Shown here one piece after another: positions 7,575 to 16,341 of a stretch of 64,000 nt of DNA. Positions within the stretch are counted from its first letter, which is position 1, and each line of letters opens with the position of its first letter. The DNA is from a virus. Below the pieces are notes generated by a model. It saw nothing but the letters and a program-made list of their open reading frames with translations. It was not told the DNA's origin and did not search any database. The position numbers and the translations under genes were made by a program. The DNA is taken from the IMG/VR virus record IMGVR_UViG_3300017971_000034, positions 1 through 64,000 of that record; one strand, 5' to 3'.

Positions 7575-9038
7575 TCACAGCGACCGCGCGACGTTATCGA
7601 TGACCCACGCCTTGGTCGCGACCTTCAGGTACAGCGTCCCGAAGAGCATGAGCAGGAACGGGACCGTAGTCTTGACCTGGGCCAGCGGCCGTCGAACGAA
7701 GTCGAGCAGCTGGTCCCACTCGACGACGTCGGGCGTGTTCTGCAGCAGGTAGATCTGGCTGCAACCGGTACGGTGTTCGTTGAGGTCGGAGATGACGGTG
7801 TCCACACCGAACGCCGCCCTCGGGAAGCTCCACATGTACTGAGCGGTACCGGCAGCTCCCCCCGGAGTGGACCGGAACACCCTGTAGTACCTGACGCTGT
7901 TGTTCTCCTCACCCTCAACCGGGATGGCGTTGTCGGTGATGGTGATATCCACCGACTCCCCGGCCGCGACGGCCACGCCGGCCGAGTTAACCGGGGCGGT
8001 AATGCCGCCGTCACCTACCGCGACCACACGGTAGATGTAGGTACCGGCATCGTCGGCGTAGAACTTCGAACCGACCGTGGCGCCCGGGTTTACCGCCGAA
8101 GCGATAACGGGCGCCGCCGGTGCGTAGGTACCGGCGGCGGCGGCGTTGGGCAACCGCTGGTAGAACATCAGCGGCATGGGTTCGATCTTGATCTCGCCGT
8201 AGGGGCCCACGACGAACAGCTCGCGATGACCGAAGGCGATCTGGCCGCCAGCCTGCCGCACCTTGACCTGGTCGTGGCGACCGTGGGCGGTCGCCTGATT
8301 GGACAGGGTCTGCCACACCTCCGGCTCGACCATGATGGTCGTCGGGTAGGCGAAGTTGGGGTGCGCGGCCAGGCCACCGAGAACCTCGACGAGCAACTGG
8401 AACGTGGCGGGCTTCCCCTCGAGGTCGGTATAGTTGTTCGCGGCACCGGTCCGGATCTGCTTGTACAGGCCGTCGAAGGATAGCGCCGAGAGGTTCGAAT
8501 CGGCCAGGAACAGCTGCCTCTCGAGCTTACCGAGCAGGGACAGAGTGCCGTCCTGCGTCCGCTGCGCGAGTGCAGATCGGTTGACGCCCGTGATCCCGAC
8601 CATGGTACCGACGTCGGTGATCTCGATGTGCTCGTCGAGGAACTTCACCCGGACGGTCTGGCGGGCGTACGTGGCCTCGCTCTTCGGACCGACGCCGCCC
8701 TCCCCGATCCACGGGTCCAGGTCCATGTTTCCGTGGGACTGGACGACGCTCGACTCGTACAGCGTCGAGGTAATGGGTACCTTCTTAAGCGTCGGCCAGA
8801 ACTTGATGTGCTTGTTGAGGAACGTCGACGAATCGAGCGTCGGCTGGATCGACTGCGGAACCAGCGGGGCCAGCTCGGTCCCGGCACCGCTGACGAAGGG
8901 GACGCCCTGCTGCGGGTACCCGACGCCGCCCTTGGTGAAGCGTTGGGCGTTGGCGCGCAGCGCCTTGTTGAGCTCCCTAAGGGTACCGATCGAGACCTCC
9001 TGGCCCGCGATCGACTGGAGCGCGTTTAGCGGGTTCAT
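7575..9038 (-). CDS. Major capsid protein with inserted Ig-like domain
   Basis: 487 residues, directly after scaffold and protease genes. The N-terminal 35-70 residues form an arm with the motif GVGYPQQG and VPQSI that also occurs at the end of the protease. The middle has HK97-fold features (long spine helix region, then ATIMVEPEVWQTLSNQ-like P-domain). Residues about 300-400 form a beta-sandwich insertion (SKFYADDAGTYIYRVVAVGD) like a bacterial Ig or fibronectin domain that would project from the capsomer. The C-terminus returns to the core (VPFLLMLFGTLYLKV). About 140 hexamer-forming positions or the T number cannot be read from sequence. Confidence 0.88.
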   Translation of the reverse strand: MNPLNALQSIAGQEVSIGTLRELNKALRANAQRFTKGGVGYPQQGVPFVSGAGTELAPLVPQSIQPTLDSSTFLNKHIKFWPTLKKVPITSTLYESSVVQSHGNMDLDPWIGEGGVGPKSEATYARQTVRVKFLDEHIEITDVGTMVGITGVNRSALAQRTQDGTLSLLGKLERQLFLADSNLSALSFDGLYKQIRTGAANNYTDLEGKPATFQLLVEVLGGLAAHPNFAYPTTIMVEPEVWQTLSNQATAHGRHDQVKVRQAGGQIAFGHRELFVVGPYGEIKIEPMPLMFYQRLPNAAAAGTYAPAAPVIASAVNPGATVGSKFYADDAGTYIYRVVAVGDGGITAPVNSAGVAVAAGESVDITITDNAIPVEGEENNSVRYYRVFRSTPGGAAGTAQYMWSFPRAAFGVDTVISDLNEHRTGCSQIYLLQNTPDVVEWDQLLDFVRRPLAQVKTTVPFLLMLFGTLYLKVATKAWVIDNVARSL

Positions 9039-9050
9039 ATCCGCACCTCC

Positions 9051-9737
9051 CTACAGCCCGATGCCGTACGCTTCGGCAACCTCGCTGGGGTTACCGTGGG
9101 TATCGATGTCGGCGATGGCCCGCCCCAGGTCCCACTTCCTCTCGTCGGCGGTCTCCGGGTTTTGGATCTCGTCCATCGCGGCCTTGATGATGCGGTTCCT
9201 CTCCCCGGCGGCCTTGGCTACCGTCGCGGCATCCTTTTCGCCCGGGGACGGTTCGGCAACCGCCAAACCGGTAACCGAACGCGGTGGAACAGGGGAACCG
9301 AGGGCAGCACTCAGGCCCCCGACCTGGGTTGCGAGTTCGTGGTTCTGGCTCACCAGGTGCTGGATGCCCTTGGTGAGCTGCTCGGTAAGGCGACCGACCG
9401 CCACCAATCCCTTGGCGAGCGAGTCGTGCCGGGACCCTAGCTCCTGCACGGCACGCTGAGTGGTCGATGCCGACTTCTGCAACCCCTCCATGAGGTCCGT
9501 TACGTCGACGAAGTCGTCGTCCGAGGGCGGGGGAGCCGGTTTCCCGCCGGACTTCCGCAAGCCATCAAGCCCCTCGCTGAGGGTTTCGAGGGCGGCGTCG
9601 AATTCGTCCTCGGAGATGACGCCGCCGATATCGTCCTCGACGCCGCCGGACTCGATACGGCCCTTGACGATCTCGTCGATCTTATCGTCGCCGAAACCCG
9701 CGTCGCGGAGGGCTCGGCGGAGCTCGCTCGCCTTCAT
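9051..9737 (-). CDS. Scaffolding protein
   Basis: 228 residues, acidic and helical. An N-terminal EF-hand-like acidic stretch (ISEDEFDAALETL) is followed by a long coiled coil at about residues 85-145 and a helical C-terminus that would bind the capsid protein. Position between protease and capsid genes is canonical. Its start overlaps the protease stop by 4 bp. Scaffold is expected to direct prohead assembly and to be removed by the protease. Confidence 0.75.
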   Translation of the reverse strand: MKASELRRALRDAGFGDDKIDEIVKGRIESGGVEDDIGGVISEDEFDAALETLSEGLDGLRKSGGKPAPPPSDDDFVDVTDLMEGLQKSASTTQRAVQELGSRHDSLAKGLVAVGRLTEQLTKGIQHLVSQNHELATQVGGLSAALGSPVPPRSVTGLAVAEPSPGEKDAATVAKAAGERNRIIKAAMDEIQNPETADERKWDLGRAIADIDTHGNPSEVAEAYGIGL

Positions 9738-10537
9738 ACCTTTACTCCCTTCATCTTAGAGACGATCTCCTCAACGAGCCCCATACCCTGGGACCACGAT
9801 AGGAACGGAAACTTCTTGAGGACCTTGACGACCATGAGGTCGCGGGTCATCCCGACGGTGGTAGGCCCGCCGCCCTGCAGGCTCTGCGGGACCAGCTTCT
9901 CGAGACCGCCGGTACCCACGGCAGCCTCTCCCTGCTGCGGGTACCCGACCCCCTCGGCCCTGAATAACCAGGGTAGCGGGTACGGGACCTGGTAGCCGCC
10001 CCCAAACATGGAGGCGGCCAGCGGCTCGAACCACGAGTCGCGGTTCTTCGGAGCCGCACTGACCGCTACCGAGACCACCCTTGCCTTGGTAATACGCTTC
10101 CCCTGACGACCGCCGGGCAACACCTTCCCCTCGATGCTAAAACCCAGGCGACGGTGGCCACCGGCCTTCTTGAGGGACAGGGACTTCTCGTAGATCTTCT
10201 TACCGAGCTCGTCGTCCAGGAGCAGCAGCCCCTCGATATCGGTGGCCTTAAAGACCTTACCGTCCTTCTCGACGGTGGTGGGGGACACGTCGGTCGGGTG
10301 GCCAACGATGTTCATCACCCCGAGCGGGTGCTCGTAGGTGATGAACCCGTGGGACTTGAAGTACCCCCACTCGAGCCCGTCCTGATCTACGAAATCGCCG
10401 TCCTCGTCCTCGCGTTCGCTGGTAGCGACACCCTTAATGAGACCGTCCGGGGAATCCGGCCCCGCCTTAACTAGGTCGAAGGGGGTCCAAACCTCGAAGT
10501 CTGAACCCGACCTGGAGGAGAGTTGACCTACCACCAT
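9734..10537 (-). CDS. Prohead maturation protease
   Basis: 267 residues from the ATG at 10537; the upstream TTG lies inside the leader hairpin. The protease core carries a His in ITYEHPLG and, about 60 residues later, Ser in RRLGFSIEGKV, matching the His/Ser pair of HK97/XkdF-type prohead proteases. Beyond the core, the last 70 residues contain GVGYPQQG and LVPQSLQ and resemble the capsid protein arm. It precedes scaffold and capsid. It should cleave scaffold and capsid arms during head maturation. Confidence 0.8.
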   Translation of the reverse strand: MVVGQLSSRSGSDFEVWTPFDLVKAGPDSPDGLIKGVATSEREDEDGDFVDQDGLEWGYFKSHGFITYEHPLGVMNIVGHPTDVSPTTVEKDGKVFKATDIEGLLLLDDELGKKIYEKSLSLKKAGGHRRLGFSIEGKVLPGGRQGKRITKARVVSVAVSAAPKNRDSWFEPLAASMFGGGYQVPYPLPWLFRAEGVGYPQQGEAAVGTGGLEKLVPQSLQGGGPTTVGMTRDLMVVKVLKKFPFLSWSQGMGLVEEIVSKMKGVKV

Positions 10538-10548
10538 ACCGTACCCTG

Positions 10549-10593
10549 AAAAATTGAGGGGCGCAACCAACCTAACGTTGGCGCGCCCCTCAA
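10549..10593 (-). terminator. Hairpin plus U-run in the capsid-operon leader (attenuator candidate)
   Basis: Arms TTGAGGGGCGC at 10554-10564 and its complement at 10583-10593, extended by an inner CAAC/GTTG pairing. On the minus strand the hairpin is followed at once by five U, so it has the form of an intrinsic terminator. It lies downstream of a promoter at 10680-10709 and only 12 bp before the protease ATG. This suggests attenuation or processing of late mRNA rather than a simple end of transcription. Confidence 0.6.
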
Positions 10594-10679
10594 GAGCCTA
10601 GTTCGATTCTCTGGCTTGTACGTTCGGAGCGGGGGGCTCCACGTTCCCCGGGACGCCACGCCCGAGATACGGTACCGCA

Positions 10680-10709
10680 ATTAAAGCACGGTTACACGTA
10701 TAGAGTCAA
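10680..10709 (-). promoter_or_regulatory. Sigma70-like promoter for the capsid genes
   Basis: TTGACT (10704-10709), an 18-bp spacer and TTTAAT (10680-10685) on the minus strand. It lies at the end of the Com-like gene, in a 168-bp gap before the protease. The transcript would start near 10673 and carry a leader of about 135 nt with hairpins. Confidence 0.6.
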
Positions 10710-10888
10710 GTATCTGACTGCAGGCGCAGCGGGAGGCGGGTACTGCGCCTACAGTGGTGGCAGTTTACCTCAACCTCACCGGTGGCCAGGGAGACGGCCA
10801 CCAGCCGCGACCTACAGTGGATCTTCAACTTACCGCCCTTAACCACGGACAGTACCGTCCCGCAATGCTGGCACCGTACCTCCCTCAC
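10706..10888 (-). CDS. Com-like zinc-ribbon protein
   Basis: 60 residues from a GTG at 10888 that overlaps the preceding stop as GTGA. It has two CxxC pairs, RCQHCG near the start and NCHHCRRS near residue 45, plus a single Cys between them. Size, Cys layout and place after a gpF-like gene recall the Mu Com family, small zinc proteins that bind mRNA (Com opens translation of the mom modification gene). No mom-like target is seen here. It could bind late mRNA, including the structured leader just downstream; that link is speculative. Confidence 0.5.
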   Translation of the reverse strand: MREVRCQHCGTVLSVVKGGKLKIHCRSRLVAVSLATGEVEVNCHHCRRSTRLPLRLQSDT

Positions 10889-11721
10889 TTTACCAGGTTC
10901 CACGATGCGTCGAAACGGTAACCGGGCGGTACCACGACCGTTCCGCAACGGCAGTTAGCGTGCAACGGATACAGCGTGGCCAGCCACTGGTCCGGCTTCC
11001 TACCGTGGTTGGTACCGTTGGCTAGGAGCGCGGACAGCGCCCAGACCTTCGGGCGCCCGGACGCGTCCAGGTAGAGGCGCAGGCAGTGTTCGCAGGTCCT
11101 ACCGTCCCTCTCCGGAACCCTAGCTACGCGGGCAGACGGACCGTATTTAGCGGCACCGGCGGCCGCCACCGCCTCGTTGTGGGCCGCCTGAAGCTCGGTA
11201 CGGGCGACCCGCAACCAGTCCCTCTCGAAACCGACGAACGCACCCGACAAGGCAGCCATCAGTTGTCCACGGTGCCAACCTCGGGACCGCGCCCTGTCGA
11301 CCAGCTCCCGTATCGTCCCGCGGGCCTCCGTAGATAGGTTGGTGACGAGGGTACCGACGCGAGAGCGGGACTCCCCCCAGGTTAGGGCCTCCTGCTTCGT
11401 CAACCGGTCCGGGGCCCCGGAAGGGTCCTCGAGTAGGTCGGACGTACCGCCTATGACGCTACCTATCCAGTCCCCGGCCGACTTCCTAACCGGACGGGAC
11501 GCCATCTCACCGTTTACGGCCTCGGTCCACCTACTGCGGGACCACCGCCTCATGGTGGGGTGGTTACCGGGGTCGGCCGCCACCATGACGGTACCGGTAA
11601 CGGCGGCGTACGCCCACACGTCCAGCGGCGGGTCGGTACCGGGGACCAGGTAACCCAGGACGTCCGAACGCCAGGCCGACAGGTAACGCTCCACCAGTTC
11701 CTCGGCCCGGTGCGGGTCCAC
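10885..11721 (-). CDS. Head morphogenesis protein, Mu gpF / SPP1 gp7-like
   Basis: 278 residues starting at a GTG (11721) behind GGGAGGGGTAGAAC. The C-terminal domain has the family signature: RVARTELQAAHNEA, then RDGRTCEHC with two Cys, and LHANCRCGTV with two more. This is the conserved Cys/His region of the gp7/gpF minor head proteins. They ride on the portal and enter the head or are ejected with DNA. Placement right after portal is typical. Confidence 0.8.
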   Translation of the reverse strand: MDPHRAEELVERYLSAWRSDVLGYLVPGTDPPLDVWAYAAVTGTVMVAADPGNHPTMRRWSRSRWTEAVNGEMASRPVRKSAGDWIGSVIGGTSDLLEDPSGAPDRLTKQEALTWGESRSRVGTLVTNLSTEARGTIRELVDRARSRGWHRGQLMAALSGAFVGFERDWLRVARTELQAAHNEAVAAAGAAKYGPSARVARVPERDGRTCEHCLRLYLDASGRPKVWALSALLANGTNHGRKPDQWLATLYPLHANCRCGTVVVPPGYRFDASWNLVK

Positions 11722-11724
11722 GTT

Positions 11725-11976
11725 CTACCCCTCCCGGTACCCCGATAGCAGCTCGTCGCGGATGCTCCGCAGGCGGCGCCGGAAGGAGGCGGATAGCTCC
11801 TCCCGGATGTCCTCCAAGACGTCCACCTCGCCATCCTGCCGGGCCCCGGCCTTGGACAGGTTACCGCTCAGCAGACCGCGGGCGAGCGACCGGAAGGCCA
11901 CCTCCAACTTCCCGAGGAGCTCCTCCGGCGGTCGGTTCCACTCGCCGGAGACGGTCTGCTCGATCCGTACCCTCAC
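11725..11976 (-). CDS. Small helical protein between portal and gpF-like gene
   Basis: 83 residues from a GTG at 11976 that overlaps the portal stop (GTGA). It is charged and helical, with a likely coiled coil at the end (LEDIREELSASFRRRLRSIRDEL). Not recognised. Close coupling to portal suggests a minor head or portal-associated protein. Confidence 0.55.
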   Translation of the reverse strand: MRVRIEQTVSGEWNRPPEELLGKLEVAFRSLARGLLSGNLSKAGARQDGEVDVLEDIREELSASFRRRLRSIRDELLSGYREG

Positions 11977-13736
11977 ACCGACACCGCCAGTACGTCCCCG
12001 GGACCGCGGACGACCGGTACCCATTTATCCCCGGAACGGTAGGCGGACAGGTCCAGGCGGCGGTCGTCCACCGCCGATGACAGGCCCTTCTCGAGCTCCT
12101 CCCACAGCTCCGCGTAGGAGGTTGCCCTCTGCAGGCGCCCCCCGGAGGAGAACCCGAACGCCTCGCCCTCTCCGAATTCCTCCCCACCCTCGACCTCCCC
12201 ACCCTCGACCTCCCCACCCTCGGGTGGGTTGAACAGGCCCATCGTCATAGCGGCCTGCAGGTAGTTCGGGTTCATGATCATGTCGCCCAGGGGACCCGGT
12301 ATGGGTTCCTCATCGTGCTCCGCCCGCACCTCGTTAACCCTCATGTAGTTGGTAAGGCGCTTGATGTCGAGGTCGACCTTCTGGTCCTCCGGCATCGAGT
12401 CGAACCCGCCGAACTCCAAGGACAGGTCCTCGTACATGGGCCAGACGATTACCTCGTTCAGCCAGCTAGCCACCGACCGCAGCAGCGGCCGCAAGCCGCG
12501 CTCCCTGGACAGCAGCACCCGCTGGGCGGGTCCGGCCTGCTGCAGGGCAGACGTCTGCCCCTCGGAACCGAACACGAAGCCGAGCTCGGCCGGGTCTATC
12601 TGGTAGACGGCGCAGGCCACCTTCATCAGCCAGTTGATCCAGTTCGAGAACTCCATCTCCTTGTTCGTGTGCCCGAGCGAGACGGACTTGAGCTCCTCCT
12701 TCAGCTTCGGGTCCAGCTGGATTATGGGGACCCTGCGGCTGTTGGCGACCCCGGACAGCATGGACGTAACCGACCGCCGGAACGCCCGGAAGCTGTCGTC
12801 GGTCATGTTCGACATGAGCGCCAGGATGGTAGACGAGTGGATACCGCTGGTGAAGTTAACCGCGTTGAACGTCTCCGCGTTCAGCAGGCTCGTCACGACG
12901 GTAACGATCTCCTCGTTCTCCGGGAAGCCGTAACCGGCTATCGGAAGCCAAGTCCTGGGCCTGCGGATACCCCACCCCATCTCGCTGCGGGCGTACTCGT
13001 TTACGATGGACTGCCGGTTGGGATCGACCTGTACGTAGGAAACCTTCTCAGGGTCCCACGTTCCGCGTTCGATGGCCTCCTCGCTGGGCTTAGCCCGCCG
13101 GATCGTGGAAGCGTCCACCGCGATGAACCCCCACGGCTTACCCTTCCGGTCGAAGATGGGTTCGAAGTTACCCTGGTCGTACGCCAGGGAGTCCCGCATC
13201 AGCATGCGCAGGAACGACTCGAACCCACCGGACTGGTACCGGCCGCCGGCACGCTGCACCACCACCATTACCTCGGCCATGGCGCGTTTAACGGCCGGGG
13301 TAGGCTTCGCCCCCCGGTCCCGCATCACGATGCGGGACCCCAAGCTGTACGGGGACCGCTGCGGTTCGGCGCACTCCGCCACCTGCTGGATGCGCGTCTG
13401 GTGGACGGCGCCCACAACCGGTACACGGGACATGGCCGTAAGGGTACCATAGGTAAACCCGAGGGTACCGGGGTGAACCTCCCCAGGAACGTCGCCGGAG
13501 TACGACCAGCGGATGTGCATAGGGTCGAAGAGCCAGGAGCGGGGGGCCTCCTCCTCACCGGCCAGGTCCACCCTGACCGCCTTGGAGACGTCCTCGCCCT
13601 CCTCGCCGGACGCCAACCCGCGCAGGGTCCAAGCGGGGTGGTCTGGGGTAACCGGGTCCGATCCCGCGGCGACCGCGTTAAGGTACGGGTCCTCACGTAC
13701 CCGCTCTCCCACCACCAGGTCGGTTAACCAACCCAC
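11973..13736 (-). CDS. Portal protein
   Basis: 587 residues. The order of segments fits SPP1/HK97-type portals: an N-terminal clip region, the conserved DQGNFEPIFDRKGKPWGF stretch, a stem region, then a long helical wing with VACAVYQIDPAELGFVFGS and a basic/acidic C-terminus. The C-terminal part holds three copies of the acidic unit GGEVE, made by short in-frame DNA repeats near 12186-12222. It forms the dodecameric DNA entry ring and binds terminase. Neighbours on both sides are head genes. Confidence 0.85.
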   Translation of the reverse strand: MGWLTDLVVGERVREDPYLNAVAAGSDPVTPDHPAWTLRGLASGEEGEDVSKAVRVDLAGEEEAPRSWLFDPMHIRWSYSGDVPGEVHPGTLGFTYGTLTAMSRVPVVGAVHQTRIQQVAECAEPQRSPYSLGSRIVMRDRGAKPTPAVKRAMAEVMVVVQRAGGRYQSGGFESFLRMLMRDSLAYDQGNFEPIFDRKGKPWGFIAVDASTIRRAKPSEEAIERGTWDPEKVSYVQVDPNRQSIVNEYARSEMGWGIRRPRTWLPIAGYGFPENEEIVTVVTSLLNAETFNAVNFTSGIHSSTILALMSNMTDDSFRAFRRSVTSMLSGVANSRRVPIIQLDPKLKEELKSVSLGHTNKEMEFSNWINWLMKVACAVYQIDPAELGFVFGSEGQTSALQQAGPAQRVLLSRERGLRPLLRSVASWLNEVIVWPMYEDLSLEFGGFDSMPEDQKVDLDIKRLTNYMRVNEVRAEHDEEPIPGPLGDMIMNPNYLQAAMTMGLFNPPEGGEVEGGEVEGGEEFGEGEAFGFSSGGRLQRATSYAELWEELEKGLSSAVDDRRLDLSAYRSGDKWVPVVRGPGDVLAVSV

Positions 13737-13739
13737 GGA

Positions 13740-15185
13740 TCAGTCCTCCCGGGGTACCCCGTACGTGACGGGCCAGTAACCGCAGTACGGGTCGTAAACC
13801 GACCCGGGGACGGGCGTACTACAGTAAGGGAAGGCCTTAACGAGGTTAGCCTGGGGGTGAGCCTTCTTGCTCTTCTCCTTCCGGTCCACGGTACCGTACG
13901 TCGTCATGGGCGCCGACTCGCCGGTTTCGAAGTTGACCCTCCACTTGATCGGCTCACGCCGTCCGTACATCTGGTCGTACTTCTCGGCGAACGCTCGGGC
14001 CTTCTCTTCGAGGGCCGCCTTATCGCCCTTGGGGGTCTGCCACCCGCCCTTGTCGTGGTCGTACAGCTTCTGGATGCTGACGTTGTTCAGGTAGGAGAGG
14101 CGCACGCCGTGCTCCGCCTTAACCTGCTCGTTGATCTTCGTAGCCTCCTTCTCGAGCTCGGCCTTCTCCTCCTGCGACGGTTCTTTCCACCCGGGGATGG
14201 AGTAGTCCGGTTTCTCCTTCTTCGGCTTCCCAGTCTTGCTCTGGGCACGCTTGTGCTTGTTGGTGGAGTCTTCGTACGCCTCAGCAAAGGGAGAGTCCCA
14301 CCCACCACGGATGTGCTCCCCCTCCTCGATACCGTGGGTCATGTCCCCGTGGGCGTCCTGACCGTGCTTCCGGGTGAACCCCTCGCCGTGCTTCCTCTTG
14401 GCGGCTTTGACGTCGGCCAGGGCCTCCTTCATCTCCTCAAGGTGCTCGCCGACGGTATCGTGGTGGGGCTTCCCCTCCTGCGTGGCGGCCGTCTTCTTGT
14501 GCTGCGCCTCCACCTCCTTGATGTACTTACCCATCCGGCGAGTGTCGCCGTTGCGGGCCGCCTGGGCGAACTCCTCCTGGATCTGGACCGCGCGGTCGAA
14601 GCTGGCGTCGCCACGGGCCTTACGCTCGTACGGTGCGTCCGCGTGGGCCGCCAGCTCAGCCTCCTCGCGGTTGCCGGCTTCGAGGTGGGACGTCTTAGCC
14701 TGAAAACGGGCCTCGCGGTCCGGGTACCAGTACACCCACCCCTTGCCGGCCTTCTTGCGGTACCCTCCATGCTGCCCCCCGGGAATGGCGCTGTACCCGG
14801 CAGGCGGTTTAGGGGCACCGGCCTTGCTCAGGACCTGGTCGGCCCACCGATCAAGGTCGCTCGCCATGCTCTTCTCCCCCTCCTGCCTCCCGGGAAGCAT
14901 CTTCCGAAGCTTCTTCTGGAGGGCCTCCTTCTGGGCGTCCGATACGTCGACCATACGCGGTACCCGCTGGATCGCGTTCCGGACGTGGGGCCAGTCCAGC
15001 TCCCCGTCCTTACCGCGGATCGGCAGCTTGCGCAGACTGCGCGGCACCGTCCTCCCGGTCCTGTCCTTCGCCCCTCCTGGCACGATAAGCAGGAAGGCGC
15101 TGTCCGGAAGGTCGTTTACGTAAGCCGTGGTCCACTCGGCCTTCTCCAAGGAGTCGGCCCACGCGTAAAGTTCTTCAATACTCAC
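13740..15185 (-). CDS. Large cargo-like protein with GGYRK/WVYWYP module
   Basis: 481 residues from the GTG at 15185 (GGAGG eight bases before). Residues about 30-105 form a domain seen in several phage head regions (AFLLIVPGGAKDRTGRTVP, then DWPHVRNAIQRVP and a Lys-rich helix). At about 125-158 comes a module, GYSAIPGG, HGGYRKKAGKGWVYWYP, that recurs in the next upstream gene. The C-terminal half is Lys/Glu-rich and helical, ending with a short hydrophobic Cys segment. It has its own promoter upstream. It may be a virion-internal protein; no enzymatic motif is seen. Confidence 0.6.
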   Translation of the reverse strand: MSIEELYAWADSLEKAEWTTAYVNDLPDSAFLLIVPGGAKDRTGRTVPRSLRKLPIRGKDGELDWPHVRNAIQRVPRMVDVSDAQKEALQKKLRKMLPGRQEGEKSMASDLDRWADQVLSKAGAPKPPAGYSAIPGGQHGGYRKKAGKGWVYWYPDREARFQAKTSHLEAGNREEAELAAHADAPYERKARGDASFDRAVQIQEEFAQAARNGDTRRMGKYIKEVEAQHKKTAATQEGKPHHDTVGEHLEEMKEALADVKAAKRKHGEGFTRKHGQDAHGDMTHGIEEGEHIRGGWDSPFAEAYEDSTNKHKRAQSKTGKPKKEKPDYSIPGWKEPSQEEKAELEKEATKINEQVKAEHGVRLSYLNNVSIQKLYDHDKGGWQTPKGDKAALEEKARAFAEKYDQMYGRREPIKWRVNFETGESAPMTTYGTVDRKEKSKKAHPQANLVKAFPYCSTPVPGSVYDPYCGYWPVTYGVPRED

Positions 15186-16341
15186 CGTCGTTACCTCCGC
15201 GGGCACAGCAGGCGCCCACCCTTGCGAATATTTTACCGCGGGCGGCCACCCCCGTCAAGGACGCAGCTACAACCGCCCTACTAACAAGACCGCGGTCGAC
15301 GACACCAGCGAGCCGCAAGAGATCAGTTCCGATCTCAGACCACGTAGCGTCGAGCAGCTTCTCCTGTTCCGGCGTCAAGGTTAGTTCCTCCACGATCCCT
15401 ACCTTTCCTTGCAGGTCCGCGGCCGCCTTCCACAGGTGCGCTTTCTCACGCGCGGCGTAGTCCACCAACAACCTAGACGAATAGCCACCGGGCGTAAGGT
15501 CAAACTCTGCACGAAACGTGTTACCGTAAGCCTTCCACCAAGTACGACCGGCCTCGGTGGACACGGCGACCACCATCGCAGCCCTGGCATCGCGACCTTC
15601 ACCGTAGGCTGCCTCAACATCGGGCGGCAGCCCCACGCCGTGCCTGGCACCGTCCATTACTTGCCGAACACCGCGGTCATCACTCGGCGGCAGGTACCCA
15701 AGCCGAGCCCACGTGTAGTACCCGTTATATCCGGAGCCGCGCAGGGCCTCACAACGGATCCGTTTAAACCCGGCGGCCTGAGCCGCCGCTACCTGCGACG
15801 CAAACATGCGCGTGCCCAAACCAGTCCCTGTAGCCTCCTCAGAAATCGCGAAAGCCTCGTTGACAATCTCCGATCCCTTCGATCGATCATCCGGATCAAC
15901 GGGCGCAAGCCGACGCACCCCACCAAGCTCGCCGCTACCCCGATGAAAGAATACCTCAATCGATGGACGCTTATCTAGCCCAGACTCCGGCAACACTTCA
16001 ACGGAAACGGTGGACCCTGGAGGGGCCCCAACTATCCTGGCGAAGTCCTCCAACGACCGTATATCGGTACCGGGAAGGTGCTCGCGGGCGAAGGCTACCG
16101 GATCGGGAGAATCCGGCTTTACAAAGACCCTTACACCGTCCCCGCGAAACAGCTTGTCCCGAACGACGTAGAAGTCGTTGCCGTCCCCACCCGCGGGTGG
16201 GGACGGCCCAGCCACGCGCTTCGTGGGATACCAGTAGACCCATCTGCCGGCACGGCGCTTCCGGTAACCGCCGGAGTGACCACCCGGTATGGGCTGGTAA
16301 CCGGGGGGAGGTCCGTCACCGGCCTTAACTACGTACCGCAC
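15175..16341 (-). CDS. GNAT-type acetyltransferase-like cargo protein
   Basis: 388 residues from the GTG at 16341. The N-terminus repeats the neighbour's module (GYQPIPGG, SGGYRKRRAGRWVYWYP, residues 11-39). Residues about 155-220 look like a GNAT core: a strand, then GTGLGTRMFASQVAAAQAAG with the acetyl-CoA pyrophosphate-binding turn, then IRCEALRG and YYTWARLGYLP, which matches the closing strand. The C-terminal 150 residues are helical. Acetyl transfer to a small molecule or protein is plausible; the target is unknown. The shared module suggests co-delivery or packaging with the 13740 protein. Confidence 0.6.
   Translation of the reverse strand: MRYVVKAGDGPPPGYQPIPGGHSGGYRKRRAGRWVYWYPTKRVAGPSPPAGGDGNDFYVVRDKLFRGDGVRVFVKPDSPDPVAFAREHLPGTDIRSLEDFARIVGAPPGSTVSVEVLPESGLDKRPSIEVFFHRGSGELGGVRRLAPVDPDDRSKGSEIVNEAFAISEEATGTGLGTRMFASQVAAAQAAGFKRIRCEALRGSGYNGYYTWARLGYLPPSDDRGVRQVMDGARHGVGLPPDVEAAYGEGRDARAAMVVAVSTEAGRTWWKAYGNTFRAEFDLTPGGYSSRLLVDYAAREKAHLWKAAADLQGKVGIVEELTLTPEQEKLLDATWSEIGTDLLRLAGVVDRGLVSRAVVAASLTGVAARGKIFARVGACCARGGNDGEY
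15230..15258 (-). promoter_or_regulatory. Sigma70-like promoter
   Basis: TTGACG (15253-15258), 17 bp, TAAAAT (15230-15235) on the minus strand, inside the 3' end of the GNAT gene. It would start a transcript about 37 bp before the 13740-15185 gene and then read into portal and the other head genes. The -35 belongs to the CCTTGACAAGG-like family. Confidence 0.65.

Noticed and set aside
10600-10625. GTTCGATTC on the plus strand as a tRNA T arm
   Set aside because: No matching stem, acceptor or anticodon arm can be folded around it; the upstream bases belong to the leader hairpin.
12186-12222. Short repeats as a CRISPR or iteron array
   Set aside because: They are in-frame repeats encoding the acidic GGEVE units of the portal C-terminus.
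12315-15284. Long open frames on the plus strand opposite the portal and the 13740 gene
   Set aside because: They are mirror frames of GC-rich genes: low-complexity Arg/Leu/Pro content, no ribosome sites, and they oppose clearly identified proteins.
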